This document shows positions 12,105 through 24,670 of a stretch of DNA of 64,000 bases, piece after piece (positions within the stretch are counted from its first letter, which is position 1; each line of letters opens with the position of its first letter). This DNA is from Bryoerythrophyllum caledonicum (taxonomy: Eukaryota > Streptophyta > Bryopsida > Pottiales > Pottiaceae): positions 33,716,199 through 33,780,198 of the forward strand of contig OZ020516.1 of NCBI GenBank assembly GCA_963971425.1, written 5' to 3'. A program made the position numbers and the translations under genes. Below the pieces are notes generated by a model. The model was not told the DNA's origin. It did not search any database and saw nothing but the letters and a program-made list of their open reading frames with translations.

Positions 12105-12749
12105 TCAGAAGAACCACGACCACGGGAATCGCAGTGTGCTTGGCGCGAGAGGCACAACAGGCACGCGCGGGGCTGCGGGCATAGAGCTAGAGCCCACGAG
12201 GGTGAACAGAGCAATTCCGAGCGAAATGAGGAGCCAGTGGCCAACAAAATCCATGAACGTCGACACCACCCCCCGGTACTCGTGCGCGTTGTACCTGTAA
12301 TTGTGCCTGTGCAACGACGATGAACCAGACCAAGGCCACGTCCCTGGTGCCATGGCTGCACGATATGCTGCAGACCTGGCCCCGTAGCGGTCGCCGACGT
12401 ACACGCCCTGGTACCAATCGCTGGCGCCGAAGAACTGCAGCGCGATGAACCCTGCGACTGGGATCCACAGCAGCGGGAGTGGAAATGTAGAAGCTCCTCC
12501 AACGGCGCCGCTGTGGCGGTAGAGGTACGCCATCTCCGGGGCGCGCATGTAGGGCATGGCCGTGATGAGCAGGATCACGGCGAGGATCGTCGCAGGTCCC
12601 CAAGCGGATGGCCCTGCTCGGTGCAGCCGCCTGTACGGGTCGTAGAGCTCCCGTGTCCCTCGCACCGCCCAGTGCCCTCCCATCGCCGGAGCCGATGATC
12701 CGTAGCCCCCCCTCATCATCATCCCTCCAGGTCCCATCCCTCTCTCCAT
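12105..12749 (-). CDS. Hypothetical three-pass membrane protein
   Basis: The reading frame is 214 codons from the first ATG at 12749; an in-frame GTG lies just upstream. I do not recognise a family. The N-terminus is rich in glycine and methionine (MERGMGPGGMMMRGGYG), then come three hydrophobic stretches: about residues 50-70 (TILAVILLITAMPYM), 88-108 (LPLLWIPVAGFIALQFF) and 168-190 (WLLISLGIALFTLV), followed by a short proline-rich tail. A tyrosine- and arginine-rich loop separates the last two. The GC-rich composition matches the neighbouring genes and the frame is uninterrupted on one strand, but other frames are also open here, as expected at high GC, so coding is likely rather than proven. 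Confidence 0.55.
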   Translation of the reverse strand: MERGMGPGGMMMRGGYGSSAPAMGGHWAVRGTRELYDPYRRLHRAGPSAWGPATILAVILLITAMPYMRAPEMAYLYRHSGAVGGASTFPLPLLWIPVAGFIALQFFGASDWYQGVYVGDRYGARSAAYRAAMAPGTWPWSGSSSLHRHNYRYNAHEYRGVVSTFMDFVGHWLLISLGIALFTLVGSSSMPAAPRVPVVPLAPSTLRFPWSWFF

Positions 12750-12789
12750 CTTCCTCACTCACAACAGAGAACCAGACCAGCCAACACAA

Positions 12790-15700
12790 GGTGAATTCTA
12801 CCCGTCAAGGACTCTCAACGCTACTCTAAATGTTGACAGTGCTTTCCCTGATCAGACTCACAGCCGCTTCGAGTGTATCTCTATCGAGCGACGCGACGCT
12901 CCAGAAGTGCATCATGCTCGCTGCTCTGGACACGATAGACTAGCAGATTAATAGCACCTCCGACGTCGTCCCCAGATCTAGCTCTATTCCTTCGCCAAAA
13001 TCCTCCACACACGTAATGGGCCTACTATTTCAACGCGGGTCACATTCTCCCAGAGCGATGAGCTCCATAGAATTCAACTCTTCAAGCCACAAAACCCTGA
13101 CCAAGTTTGCAGTTTTAAGGGAAAAGTCGCACTCCGACAGTTGGGACGTCGGTATACAGTGGGGACGTTTGCATGCACTTGACTCCTCCAGAATAATATC
13201 TCTTCTCCAGATTGAGACGGAACTTAAACACTTGCACCACGCATGATACGTTGGCCAGACAGATCCACATATAATAAGTTCCAAGAGGAGGTTGAAGATT
13301 CGGGGACTATGGACGATGGATTCGCGGCTGCTCTTGAGGCCGCTTGCTGTGGGGGCGAACCTCGAGTGAATATCTTCCGGTCATACTTCCTGTGCTTCGG
13401 TCCCACAGAGCCTGCGAATTCTTGCGCCTAGGATTTTACTTGCGACTCCCACCAATGGAGTTCCTTTTTCCACTCTGGTGATACTATATTTCCTTCTGAT
13501 GCGGACCATGAGAGTGTAAAGGTTTCAACCCTCCCTGGTTTTAAGATTACGTGATACAGAGCGTGTTTTGGGAATGAATGTCACACGCGACGATATTTTA
13601 GGATATGACTGCAGTCCACTTCCGGTATCAAAAGTCTTGGAAGCCCCAATGACGTGGTGGGATAGAGAGTCGCGGTGGCGGAACAAGGAAGTCTTGCGTC
13701 AATAAGCAGACGCACATGACGACCATATGGGGCTTCATCTCCCAGGTATGGTCCCTAAATGTCTGGGTTGGGCTCCTCATGCCTAGTTTCATGGTAAAAT
13801 ATGATATAGTTCCTAACCAAACCACATGGTTACCCTCTTCTCATTTACCTTTTAAACCATGTTACTACCACAATGTTCTCGTTGCGTTCTCGATGAGTTC
13901 CCATGTTCCCCACAGTTCACCGCCGTGTTCCCAAAGAGTTCCCAATTGTTCCGCTTTGTTCCCACCGCATTCTCCATGTTCCCAAAGAGTTCCCAATGTG
14001 TTAACACTAGGAACCAATTTATACTTTAAATTTTTTATCCAAGTTTACCTTTTGCTTAGTGGGGCCCACCACCGATTGTTGGGCCCCCAACGTAGGCTCA
14101 TCCGCACACATGTGCGTGAGCTTAATTTGTGGTCTATGTAATATCCAACAACGGGTTTATTCCAACTAAGGGGGCAAGGGCAGTCTCCCTAGTGAACGAT
14201 CACAAGTCCCCAAGTCCCTACTATCCTCAAATCCCCCAAGTCCTCCAAGTCTCCTGAGTCCTCACTTCCCCTCAAGTCCCCCATGTTACTCTAGCTTGTT
14301 CCGAAACATGGATCCATTGGATATCAAGATTTGAAGGGGTGCTTGGGTGTCCTACCCACACCTCCTTTTGCACACTTTCATAACCTTCATGAACCAACCG
14401 ACCACAAGGGCACATCATGAGGCATGTCATGCATGGAATGCCAAATGGTGCATCACCTAGGTTTCGGCTTCACGAACGGATGTCAATACTATATTCTATT
14501 ATATAGTACAGATATACTACACTAGCGCACGTGACACTAATTTCCAAAATACGGACTACTTTGCAAAACCCAAAAACCAGCAAAAGACCAAAATTCTTAC
14601 AACCCCAAATTTTACACTTGAGAGAAAGTTTGTATCACCTTCACTAACTACCCTTCCTCACTAAAAACCCACCCTCTATTAGCAATATGGTAGTCACTTG
14701 CTCCCCGCACATGCACCCAGAAAGTAGGTTTCAGGGACCTAACCCATGCTTTTTGGATCACTTTTTAGAAATTCGTCCCCTACATGGTGACCATACCGTC
14801 ATGTAAATTTGGGATGAACCAAATTATGAACCATATTCTGAACCAAATTCTAAACCATATTCTGAACCATATTCTAAACCAAATTCTGAACCATATTCTG
14901 AACCATATTCTGAACCATATTCTGAACCAAATTCTGAACCATATTCTGAACCAAATTCTGAATCATGTGCGTCGCCCAACTGTAGTGAGCAGGAAACGGA
15001 AGGTATTCGATGAATGTACAGAGTTGCAAATGACTTTGGCTGGCAGGCCACAATGGATGGTCTCTGTCATCACCACTCACTGGCATCCATCCCACTTTGT
15101 CTCGGTCATAGCAGATGAGCACAGAGTGTGCTCACCTCGGCCCGGCATGATGCCATTGCAGGACTGTTCCTTGCACTCCAGCCATAGGTGGCCTCACATT
15201 ACGAACCCCATGTCATCACAATCACCAGCATGGAGCCATGCCACTCTTTCAGACCACTACTAGTGCCCTCCCAAATTCACATCAGAGCACAACTCATGGG
15301 CCCAGGTTCACATGTCTTGCCAGTGAACTCCACAGAGCAGATATGGATACTAGACAGGGTTACCATTACTCTTCTTATGGTCGTTACACTCGTTGGACTG
15401 GTGGCATGTTAGCCTCACGTCAGCTAGAAAGGATTTGTTATTAGTGTGTTTAAGCTAGAGAGTGAGATTCTGGTTCAATCATGCACAGAAGGGGCTGTGT
15501 GGGGACTAGAGAGGTCCTGATTGCCCTGCTTAGTGCTCTGGCATCACCGGTCCTGTCCAGTCTCTCCACGGCCCGTTCTGTGTAAAATTGCAGTCGTAGT
15601 GACATCGATATGAACTTGTAAAAGTGGGCATCCTAGGTGTGTTTCCACCAATGAGGGCACCGATCTTCCCTGAGGTGCAGCTCCATGGTGGAATCGCACC

Positions 15701-16324
15701 CAGGATGCCGCTGCTACAATGAAAAGGCGTGGAGAGTTTCATACCAGAGAGGCGGTTGGAAGCCTTCAACTTCTTGCGTAAAAATCTCAGCTCCGGATGG
15801 ATTTCTGCGCGTGAATTTGAAGGCTCTCACTCGTTTCCTGCACGAACACGAGCAGGGACGAAGGCAGAAGCGGAAGACGTTGAAGAAGTTGAAGAGATCT
15901 TGGATCTGAGCCTCGTCCTACTTTGTAGACTTGGTGATTGGGGACGGTTTCGTTGCTGCAAAGGTTATGTAGCCATCAAGCAAAGAATAACATAGCTTGT
16001 GTTATTTAGTGGAAAATGGATGGACATGATACCTAGCAGACGCCCAATTCAACGAGACATCGTCCTTGAGCTAGACATTCTAGAGATCTTATTACTTGCC
16101 AAGAAGGAATTGAATTTGCATATATTCAAATAGGGGTTCTTCTGGTCAAGAATATTTGCAAGCACTTACTTGAAGTCCTGCAAAGTAGTCTTAAAGTGAG
16201 CTATAAGAGAATTGGCCCATACGAAAACACTGGTGTGTGGTGGAGATGTCACAATTAATCCAAGATAACGAAATTTACATGGCACGATGGGACACCGTCA
16301 AAGTAGTACAATAAGCTAATCAAA
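12790..16324. other. Long spacer, no convincing gene
   Basis: ORFs here are short, overlap on both strands and show no domain. The stretch includes a 12-bp tandem repeat (14813-14969) and C-rich low-complexity DNA with repeated GTTCCCA and AAGTCCCC blocks near 13900-14290. Confidence 0.55.
14813..14969. repeat. 12-bp tandem repeat
   Basis: About 13 copies of ATTCTGAACCAT/ATTCTGAACCAA are arranged head to tail. The period is four codons, so plus-strand translation gives N-H-I-L/N-Q-I-L repeats and minus-strand translation gives E-Y-G-S repeats. Both are artefacts of the repeat. Confidence 0.92.
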
Positions 16325-18186
16325 CTAACCTCCAAATGAAGCATGTTGTGAAAACTTGGGCTTCTTGTTCAGAGACTGGAGGAAGCGTCCCACCAGTTCA
16401 GAATACGTCGCTTGCCCTTCACCAATCTGCCTCTCACAAGCGAGGTGAAATCTTCCTTTCCCAAAGACCTCCACCACCATAGCGTCCGTCTCCACCTCCG
16501 CCACCACATCCAGGTTCCGGAACTCCACCAGCTCCTCCAGCAACCGCGGCCGCATCTCCTCTTCCGTAAACACATCCACCACAGCTCCATACGTCACCAA
16601 GTCCGGCGCCACTCCATTATCCTGCATGGCGACAACGAACTCACGCAGCTCCCGGAGCTTCTTCGCTCTGCTGTAGGCCAACACCATCACATTACACGCC
16701 GTAACATCGGGTGAAAAGCCTGCATCTCTCATGTTCTCAAACTCCAGGTTCAAATCTCCCAAAGAGAAGCTCCCTGCACGAGACAACAGGAGCGCATTCC
16801 AGAGGAAGTTGCTCCTCAACCCCACACGCTTCACCAATCCGCTCAGCTGAAAGAAGAGGCGGCTCTCAGCATAAGCCCAAACCATGGCTCTGACCGTGTT
16901 TTCTGCAGCTGTGAATGAGTATCTGGTGAGAGATTCATATTGACTTTCCATCTCTTTGATGAGACCTGCTTTTGCGTATGCTAGGACTATGGCGTTCATG
17001 GTGGCTGCGTCTGGTTGTAATCCGTGGCGACGCATCTCTTTGAGTGTGAGCTGCATTTTGTGGAAGAGGCCTCCTTTGGCGTAGGATGTGATGAGGGCTC
17101 TGTAGGTGAAGGAATCGGCTGGAACGTGGTGCGTCTTCATTCGGTTGAAGGTGCGCCACATGCTGTCGTACTTCCCGTGTTTGCCGTAGGCGTGGATAAG
17201 ACCTGCAAAGTTGCAATGAAACAAGTTAGGGATCCTCTTTCCTGAGCGCTACATTCAAACGAGAGAGTGAGAGTTTCAAGTTACCTGTATATGTGATGGT
17301 GTTAGGTTTAGTGTCGCCAGACACCACCATGTCTCGAAGAATCCCCTCCGCCTCCTCGAACAGTCCTCTCTCCGCAAAGCTCTGGAGCAGGTACGTGTAG
17401 GTCGCCACGCTCGGTCGAATCCCAGCCTCACACATCTCAGTGAAAATGCCTCGAGCGGCGTCCGCCATGCGCGCCTGCCCCAGCATCCGAATGACCTTCG
17501 TATAGTGCAGCTCACATGGCTGGTACTCGTCTCGACGCTTCCACCAGTCCAACACCTGAAAGGCAAAGAAAAATCCATCACAGAAGTCGGGGCAATCAGT
17601 TACTCACGTGAATCAACCCTAAACCGAAAAAAATCTGGGCAATTACTTACTCATCTGAATCATTCAACAATCTATCAGGTGAGAAAGACAAAGAACTCTA
17701 CAACGACGGGGGCAATCCCTCAATCATCAGACTAGTGCAACAATCGACCAGTTGAGAGAGGGAAAGAAATCTGGGCGATCGCTCACTCACCTCCAGAGCT
17801 TCTGATGTGCGGCCATTTGCGAGCAGGAATTCTACCACAGCCCAGAATGCGGCTGGGCTGCAATTTCGTGTGCTCTCCAAAACTTCAACAGGGCTGCACC
17901 CTCGCATACTCTCCACAACCTCGATAGGGGTGTGAAACCCTAATTGAAGCTCCTCCACCACATCTGGCCTCGCTTGTTTCCCAGAAGTGATACTCCACCG
18001 TGATTCATCGTCTGTGGACGAAGTGCAATCTGCCCTGGCAACATTTCGACTTGGATTGCAGCTTTTAAACCCTAAATCCACAGCTCTGGGATTCTTCAGA
18101 GGTGTGCAGGCTGCGAGACTGGAGATGGGATTCAAGGGATGGAGGAAGCGAGTCGAAGCAGCGATGGTTGCGCAAGTCATCAACAT
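16325..18186 (-). CDS. Pentatricopeptide repeat (PPR) protein
   Basis: PPR proteins bind organellar RNA and act in its processing, stability or translation. Three exons join in phase: 18186-17791, 17555-17285 and 17202-16325, giving 514 residues. The first ~100 residues lack PPRs and are rich in Ser, Arg and Ala, consistent with an organelle transit peptide (mitochondrion or plastid undecided). Classic 35-residue repeats follow, with signatures such as ATYTYLLQSFAERGLFEEAE, SFTYRALITSYAKGGLFHKM, DAATMNAIVLAYAKAGLIKE, TACNVMVLAYSRAKKLRELR and LVTYGAVVDVFTEEE. I see no DYW or E extension and no SMR domain, so this is a P-class protein. Introns are short. The gene lies just 5' to 3' upstream of nothing related; chaperonin 10, also on the minus strand, lies on its promoter side. 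Confidence 0.93.
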
Positions 18187-18813
18187 GATGGAACCCTAGC
18201 TCCTTACGGAAACGCTATCGACGGAGCGCTCCCCATCGCCGAGTAACTCCTGCAACTTTGAAGATCCTCCCACGACAACATCCCAAATTCTTCACTCTAA
18301 ACCCAACTGCTGCTCTGCGCTCTACAGGACTTTCTACTCTCTTCCGACCTAATACTTCCTCTTCAGGAAGAAACGCTTGGACACGAGGTAGCTTATCATG
18401 AATGTCAGGGAGAGATTCTTCGTTGTGTTTAAACATTCAGGGGATCCTTCACACTCTCACTGAACCTCGTGAATGCTGCAACTCGTGATCAAGCAACGCA
18501 GAAAGCCCTCTCTCTTCTTCCCTCATGAACGAATATTCAAGGTGTTGCAACTTTCAGCAATTTCAGAGCTCGTAGAACAGGGCCCAAAGCATCCAGCATC
18601 GCATTCGATACTTTTCACACCGAAACCCTAAAATGACGGGAACAAGACACAACAAATTGTGGTGAATGCTGCAACGTGTGCGAAATTTAATTTCATCGTG
18701 ATGCATACATTGTGTAGCACGTCAAAAAATCCTAGACCACCACAAGTTCGGTGGTGACCGCACGAAACGCTCTAGTCTAAATTCCTAAAGGATCAGTTCC
18801 TGAAAACTTCTTC
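18187..18813. promoter_or_regulatory. PPR promoter region and Cpn10 3' end
   Basis: About 630 bases separate the PPR start codon from the Cpn10 stop codon. It must hold the PPR promoter and 5' untranslated region and the Cpn10 3' untranslated region. I see no distinct motif. A minus-strand ORF at 18215-18436 has no recognisable domain. Confidence 0.4.
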
Positions 18814-19295
18814 TCAATCTTGCAAAACCCCGAGAAGATCATCGTTGCGGTACAACAAAAACCTGCGAACATGACAACAACAAGCACATCAACCTCTTCC
18901 CCATTCTCATAGATAACGAAACCAACTCTACCAATCTGAAAAAGAGAGTGACTTACTCTTTGCCTTCAAGCTTGACTGGCGTACCACCATACACCGGAAG
19001 AAGAACCGTTTCGCCGGTCTTCACATCACAAGGGATGACCGCGCCGTCCTTACTCTTGGCACCAGGACCAGTGGCAACAACCACACCGGAGTTCACCTGG
19101 ATCGTTACGAAAATGCACAAATCACAACCGATTTCAGACTCTGCCCATCACCAAATTCATGCGAGATGCGCTCACCTTGGTGGTGGTCTCGGGAAGGAGA
19201 ATGCCGCCTGCAGACCTTGTGGGCGGCACCACTTTCTCCACCAACACGCGGTCCAGCAATGGCACCAGCCTCTTGGCAGCCGTCACAAGCGTCAT
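18814..19295 (-). CDS. CPN10: Chaperonin 10 (GroES homologue), mitochondrial type
   Basis: Cpn10 caps the chaperonin-60 folding chamber. Three exons fit exactly: 19295-19176, 19096-18957 and 18862-18814, giving 102 residues, the usual length of mitochondrial Cpn10. Visible family blocks are RLVPLLDRVLVEKV at the N-terminus, the mobile loop SAGGILLPE, GVVVATGPG, DVKTGETVLLPVYGG, VKLEGKE across the second junction, and FLLYRNDDLLGVL at the end. Single-domain length argues against the double-domain plastid Cpn20. The protein begins MTLVTAAKRL without a cleavable presequence, as usual for this family. A second chaperonin-10 exon of the same size and phase lies inverted at 20656-20795. Confidence 0.95.
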
Positions 19296-19485
19296 GGTGG
19301 CTCTCAAAAACGAGGCGTGACTGCAACCAAATCAATCCCAAGCTCAAAGGGCGACGACCCACGTAATTCGTTGCACGCCCTGCTTCTAGAATGCTCCTGA
19401 CCAAGGCTAAAATCAGGGTTCATCTGCCACACACTTGATGTCACATGTTTGACAGCAGCATCATATTCTCAAGTTTCATGTGAAG

Positions 19486-19493
19486 GAATATTC
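19486..19493. promoter_or_regulatory. Two-unit heat-shock-element-like site upstream of Cpn10
   Basis: GAATATTC gives one GAA and one TTC unit in the spacing of a heat-shock element, about 190 bases upstream of the Cpn10 start. Two units are a weak match and chance is quite possible. Heat induction of Cpn10 is well known in general. Confidence 0.25.
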
Positions 19494-19520
19494 TAGTCTG
19501 ATGATGCCTCCATTTCTTTC

Positions 19521-19720
19521 GGTGATGTAACCGGACATGGCGAGAAACAGATTCTCAGGGTTTCCAACACATCCTCAACTTCATCTTGCCCTAATTCCTG
19601 TCTGCACGTTCTTATTCTACGGTGATTGTAACCAGACATGGCGAGAGACAGATTCTGAGGGTTTCCAACACATCCTCGACTTCATCTTGCCCTAATTCCT
19701 GTCTGCAGGTTCTTATTCTA
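19521..19720. repeat. Tandem duplication of 100 bp
   Basis: Two adjacent copies with a 100-base period begin GGTGATGTAACCGGACATGG and GGTGATTGTAACCAGACATGG and differ at only a few sites, so the duplication is fairly recent. Confidence 0.9.
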
Positions 19721-20005
19721 AGGGTTGCACTCCATTTCTTTTCGGTGTTAGGAAGCAAGTTTTTGAAATTACTACAAGTGTTTTAGGTGAATTACTTGAC
19801 TGCAACTCGTAACCAACATATGCATTAGTCCTCAAATATGTGATCTCCTTGATGTGTGGTTGATAATTGATGAACTCAGTGTAATTAGCTGATTGGCTTG
19901 CACAGAGATTGCCGCTTCCGAGTGGCCTACAACGCACCAAATACATGCAGTATTCCATCGACAATTATTACCTTTGATGAATATGTGAAAAACATGACAA
20001 CCTCG

Positions 20006-20228
20006 CTACACTAAAATTGAGAACTAGTGTAACCATACTAATTGATTTGTAAATGCTATAAGTTTTTACTTTCTATGAAGGTTTTTACTATGAGCATACC
20101 TATTGATACAATTCAGGGAGGGGAATCATTGTAAACATCGTTGGTAAAAAGCATTCATCACAAGTAAAAACTTATTAACGTTTTAGATCATTTACTGTGC
20201 TTAACACTAATTCTCAATTTTAGTGTAG
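20006..20228. mobile_element. MITE with CTACACTAAAA termini
   Basis: The 223-base element has near-perfect 25-base inverted termini starting CTACACTAAAATTGAGAA. There is no ORF. The termini share CTACACTAAA with the larger foldback at 45201-45911, suggesting one CACTA-like family; I cannot see a clean target duplication. Confidence 0.75.
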
Positions 20229-20655
20229 CTTGGCACGAAGAATATGGAAAAATACGAAAAATATGGTGACCTTGCAAGCCTAGCTGTGTAGTGGCGAGCC
20301 TTGCGCTACTTGTGTAGTGGTGTGTGAGCTTGCCCTGCTACTCCTTGTAGCAACGCTCGCTCGCACCGCTACACATGCTCTCCCATTCCTTGGTGTAGTA
20401 ATGACAAACCTTAACTCCAATATCTATAATATGAAGCCAAATTAGGGTAGAGTAGTCATCTGGAATTCTTGCACTTTGGTGATGCTTAGAGATCCTGTTA
20501 GGTAGGACTTAGAAATTCACTGTTAAATGTATAAGTCATGTAAAAATAAGTTACGTTTCCTCCCTAGGATCAATGGTCGGTTTTGGGTTGTCCTATCTTA
20601 CATGCATACGTTTGTTTATAAGTTTGTTTCCTTTCGTCTATGTTTTTGTGTGCAG

Positions 20656-20795
20656 TTGAATTTGGGGACTGTGATTGAAGTTGGCCGTGGTTTGAAGAAT
20701 GAGGAAGGAAACGTTGTTCCTCTGGACGTCAAGAGGGGCGACACCGTTCTTTTTCCAGAATATGGGGGTAGCCATGTCAAACTTGATGGCAAAGA
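20656..20795 (+). pseudogene. Orphan central exon of a second chaperonin-10 gene
   Basis: The exon encodes LNLGTVIEVG, then VPLDVKRGDTVLFPEYGG and VKLDGKE, which is the middle of Cpn10. It is 140 bases long with TGTGTGCAG before it and GTAAGT after it, the same size and phase as exon 2 of the intact gene at 19096-18957. I found neither a first exon (mobile loop and N-terminus) upstream nor a last exon (FLLYRDDD-like) downstream within several kb. It may be a gene fragment left after rearrangement, or an exon of a gene with introns swollen by transposons. The two exons share roughly 60% of bases by eye, so this is an old copy, not a fresh duplicate. Confidence 0.8.
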
Positions 20796-23700
20796 GTAAG
20801 TCCGCCAACCTTTGAAGATTCATTGTACAACATGACCTCTCCTTCCTTCTCAAAGGAGGCTAAAACTTGTTTTAACTTGGGTTTACACACCACCAAGTTC
20901 CTTCAATACCATAGGTGAAGGGCACCTTCGGCTATAATTAATTCTAAAAAGGCATGCCGAATTATTTGGGAAATTATTGAGTGAAAATGCCGAAATTGAA
21001 GAAAATATTAATATACAAAATCTTTGGACACCATGGACATCAATGGGGAGTTATGGCTTGGAGAGCCTTGATTCTTGGAAGTGTGTGTGTAAGAGCTCCA
21101 AGTAGGGAGCTTGAGGTCTTAGGTTCAATCCCCTTGGCCATCAAAATAGGCTAATTATAGTAATATGTGAACTCTTGCCAAAATCATTTCCCATAATAAG
21201 GAGTTTCTTGCACATTATTGGACACAACAATCCTTAGGCTATTTCCCATAATAAGGAGTTTCTTGCACATTATTGGACATAATCAAAATCATTGCTTTGA
21301 AGCGATTCTACTTATAGAATAGAACCTTGTCCCTTCTAACCAGAGTTGGAAAATTGGTTGCAAGGGTGTAAGTTTAATTAGGTGTTAATGCAGTTTGTAG
21401 ATTCTTACATGGTAAGATTACACAACTATTATGGTTTTTGAAATAGTTTATTCTACCATGTGTTTGCAATTCATAGCAAACTCTCATTTGTTTTCTAACT
21501 TGTAACCTTTAAGGACATCCCTAAAGTGCAAGTAATCCTTGATCCTGAAAATAACCTTATTATGCTACAAGAGTGTTGAGACAAGTTATTTTTGTAGAAG
21601 GATGTTTTCAAATTATTGGACAATGGTTGGACCTTTTTCATCTTTCTCAAAGGTTACCAAAAATGAGTATGGTATGTTTATAGCAACCTTTTATAAAAAA
21701 AAAGAATAATTGTGTCCTTATCAAGTGGTTGCAAATTGCCACCTTTGCGGATTTTGGCTGCATTGCGTTACATGGTTCATTGATGTTGTGGTTTGGAATA
21801 TATATTTACAAGTTGTGTTAGATTGCATTATAAGATTCCCTATATTATAACATAAGTGTTGAACTGCATAGTAAGACTTCCTATATTATAGCATAGCTCT
21901 GGTAGTAGTTCTATATATTTAAAAGATAAGTTAGATGGCTTAGGACAAAATCTCTTTAGTTACAAGTTTGTAATGCAATCGCTAATGTAAACTCTAATAA
22001 ATAGAAGAACTCTAATCTTTGAAGAGGCGTAAATCCTAATATTATTAACAACCGCCTCTATTGCAAGTGTTGCAAAGATGTTGCCTCTTACATGTTACAA
22101 ACATCCATAGTTCATCATTTATGTAAAATTGTCCCTTTATTCCAATTAAACATTTTAAAGCAAAGTTGTAACATAAAACAATAATAAATAAGGAGACTAT
22201 TATACAAAGGGTCAATTATAGGAATTTTTATCATACCATATTTAGTCAAATGTTTTTGCGTGATGATGCAAATTCTTTGTTATTTTAGTTTAGGTATGTA
22301 TTGTACCGCCATGATGATCTTTTGGGGATTTTGGAGCAATGAAGAAACTCAAATTTGACATCAAAAGAATAAAAAGAGAAAGAAAAACTATAGTTGGCAT
22401 GAATGAAATCTTTGTTCATTTCTCTAGTGAGTTCATACCCATTGGACATGGGTTAGTGGAATAGAACTACCTCCCTTTCAAGGATAGACACATCAATGAC
22501 ATAGAAATTTGAATTATGCCTAGTAAAGATATTTGATTTTGTGAACAAAAATATGATGTCAAGTTTAAATAAGTCCGAGCTTTTGGCTGTTCTAATTCAA
22601 AGTCATAACTTTGGTGTGACACTTTTGATTTTATTTAATACGGGCCATATTATTTGGAGAAATTTACATTATTTGAAAATCCTCTATCTGCATGGGCTGG
22701 ATAAACCCACATTAATTGAACAATGTTGTGATTTATACTATTTTAAATCTCCACTTAGAGTATGTATCAATATGCAAACTGATACCTTAATACATTGCTT
22801 GAGATAATGTAGGTTTTTTTAATTGAAGATGACATTATCTAATAATCCACTCTATGTGAATTTAGAATTGTAGCACAATGATATTCCATGAACTTCTCAA
22901 ATGAAAACAACAAATTTGTGCAAAATCATGGAAGTGTAAGGAGGTTACTAAGACAATTTTGCCGATTGCAATTTAATATGCTTTGGTTTGGTCTTTTTAA
23001 CAGTCCTTCCAAAAGAAGAAAGAGAAGAGAAAGAGAGGGGGAGATTCAAATACAAACCAAAATACAACATTTTGGATGTCATGTTCCCCTTTTTTTTGTT
23101 GCACAAATTAGATGCATGAGTGGTAAAGACAATAAATGTTCTTGGATCCTATGCAATGCAAGATAAATCACCCTCACAAGACCCCAAGTCCACAAAGAAT
23201 TAACTCCTTTCACAAAAGCATTTGTAACAATAGTCATTTCATCCTATTGGTCAATTTGGGTCCATGATAGATATTTTCTTTTTACAACAGTAGTCTCCTA
23301 ATAACAAAGACTTCCATCAAGCTGAGAGTCACCTCTCATGACATCGATTGTGTGGAACAGTCATGATCAATTGTGTCCACTATACCAAACGTTCAAAATA
23401 ACAACCACTCTTTAAAGCACACAAATTTTGGTAAAACAAATACGGTTGTTGTATAGGGAGCTGAGTGAAGTAGTTTTTTCTTACCTTTCCAAGCAGAGTC
23501 ACCTTGTTCATATGGTGCCAATCACTAACGCAAGATTATACAATAGAAGATGACATATGAGGTCACGTCCTCTCACTTTCAACAAAGCTCCATTATTAGA
23601 TTCAATGGTAAGGAAGAAGAAGAAGAACTATGGACCCTCAATTAAGGCCAACGTGAATAAAGTATCTGTTCATTCCGCCGCTATGTCATAGGACGTGGTG

Positions 23701-24147
23701 TTGAGGGCTTCTCCGCATTGTAGTTTTAGCGTAGATTAGTTTGTTACTAGTCTACAGGTTTGAGAACGTACGGCGGCACACTGCATTCATCCGTGGATGA
23801 TTTCCATCCACGCATGTGTGCGTATAGCGCCGCACACGTCCTTGACTAGACATCTTTGTCAAGTCAAGTTTTGTGAGTGAGTTAAAGAGTGTTTACTGAT
23901 TACCTTTGCTTATAAGTGATTGTTTATCATTAGTAAATGCTTTGCATTCACTTATACTACTTGCACTCATTGATTCTCCCTTTGTAAAGTACGAGACGCT
24001 TGACTACTCTTGTGATTTACTAGTTATTTCTTGAGGGTGTACTACGTATTCTTGTTTTAGTATATGTTTTTTGTTTGTTTGATGTTGGTTAACACTCTCG
24101 CTCCGTTGTGGTTATCAATCTTTCTTTACACGACAACACCTTCTAAC
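20796..24147. other. AT-rich spacer with small tandem duplications
   Basis: No gene is supported. A 55-bp tandem duplication starts at 21186 (ATTTCCCATAATAAGGAG twice). Near 21825-21900 a second short duplication occurs (GATTCCCTATATTATA and its copy). The block at 23100-23230 is related to 8425-8720. The stretch could be a transposon-swollen intron of the orphan chaperonin exon, but I see no partner exon. Confidence 0.5.
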
Positions 24148-24447
24148 GTTCAACCCTTTAACAACAAAGGAACCTAAATGTGGTCGATGAGACGAATTTT
24201 CAGGGAGCCACGATTAATTGAACCATTGGATTGATTTCCACTTGTTGGTGCGGATGTGCGCTATGCATTCCACCATCTAACCCATCTTTATGAACTCCAA
24301 CCGGTTGAGGTAGTAACAAACTACAATGATTTTTATGAAAGAAGTGAACATCGCAATACATTCCCTGTGTAGATTCTATCGTGCAGACTCTATTAAATTG
24401 CAAGAATTTTCAAGATGGCGTTCAAGGCTTTGTCGTTAAAGGGTTAA
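24148..24447. mobile_element. TTAA-type MITE, 300 bp
   Basis: Inverted termini read CAACCCTTTAACAACAAAGG on the left and, inverted, TAACCCTTTAACGACAAAGC on the right, ending in TTAA. Its right TTAA is shared with the next element. Confidence 0.65.
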
Positions 24448-24670
24448 CCCTCAAATGTCAGAAGGTGCCACTGGATGCCATAATATTCTACATGTATAAT
24501 GTCGTATTTGAACATTATAAGATTAAAATATTGAAATGACCTCCAAATGAAAGTAGTTAGTTGAAGAATCTACAATCTAAAGGTGCAATTCTAGTTGAAT
24601 ATGAATACATTTTATGTATTCTAGAGAGTAAAATACGTGCCTATATATACGATTTCCAACTGACGTTTAA
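24444..24670. mobile_element. TTAA-bounded MITE with CCCT termini
   Basis: The unit begins TTAACCCTCAAATGTCAG and ends CTGACGTTTAA. Its first ~150 bases resemble those of the neighbouring unit at 24667 in direct orientation. It shares a TTAA with the units on both sides. Confidence 0.65.

Noticed and set aside
13016..13431. Short ORFs near 13 kb as a gene
   Set aside because: Frames overlap on both strands, are short and show no domain or phase-consistent splice sites.
14784..15263. 159-codon ORF with NHILNQIL repeats
   Set aside because: It is an artefact of the 12-bp tandem repeat and has no conserved continuation.
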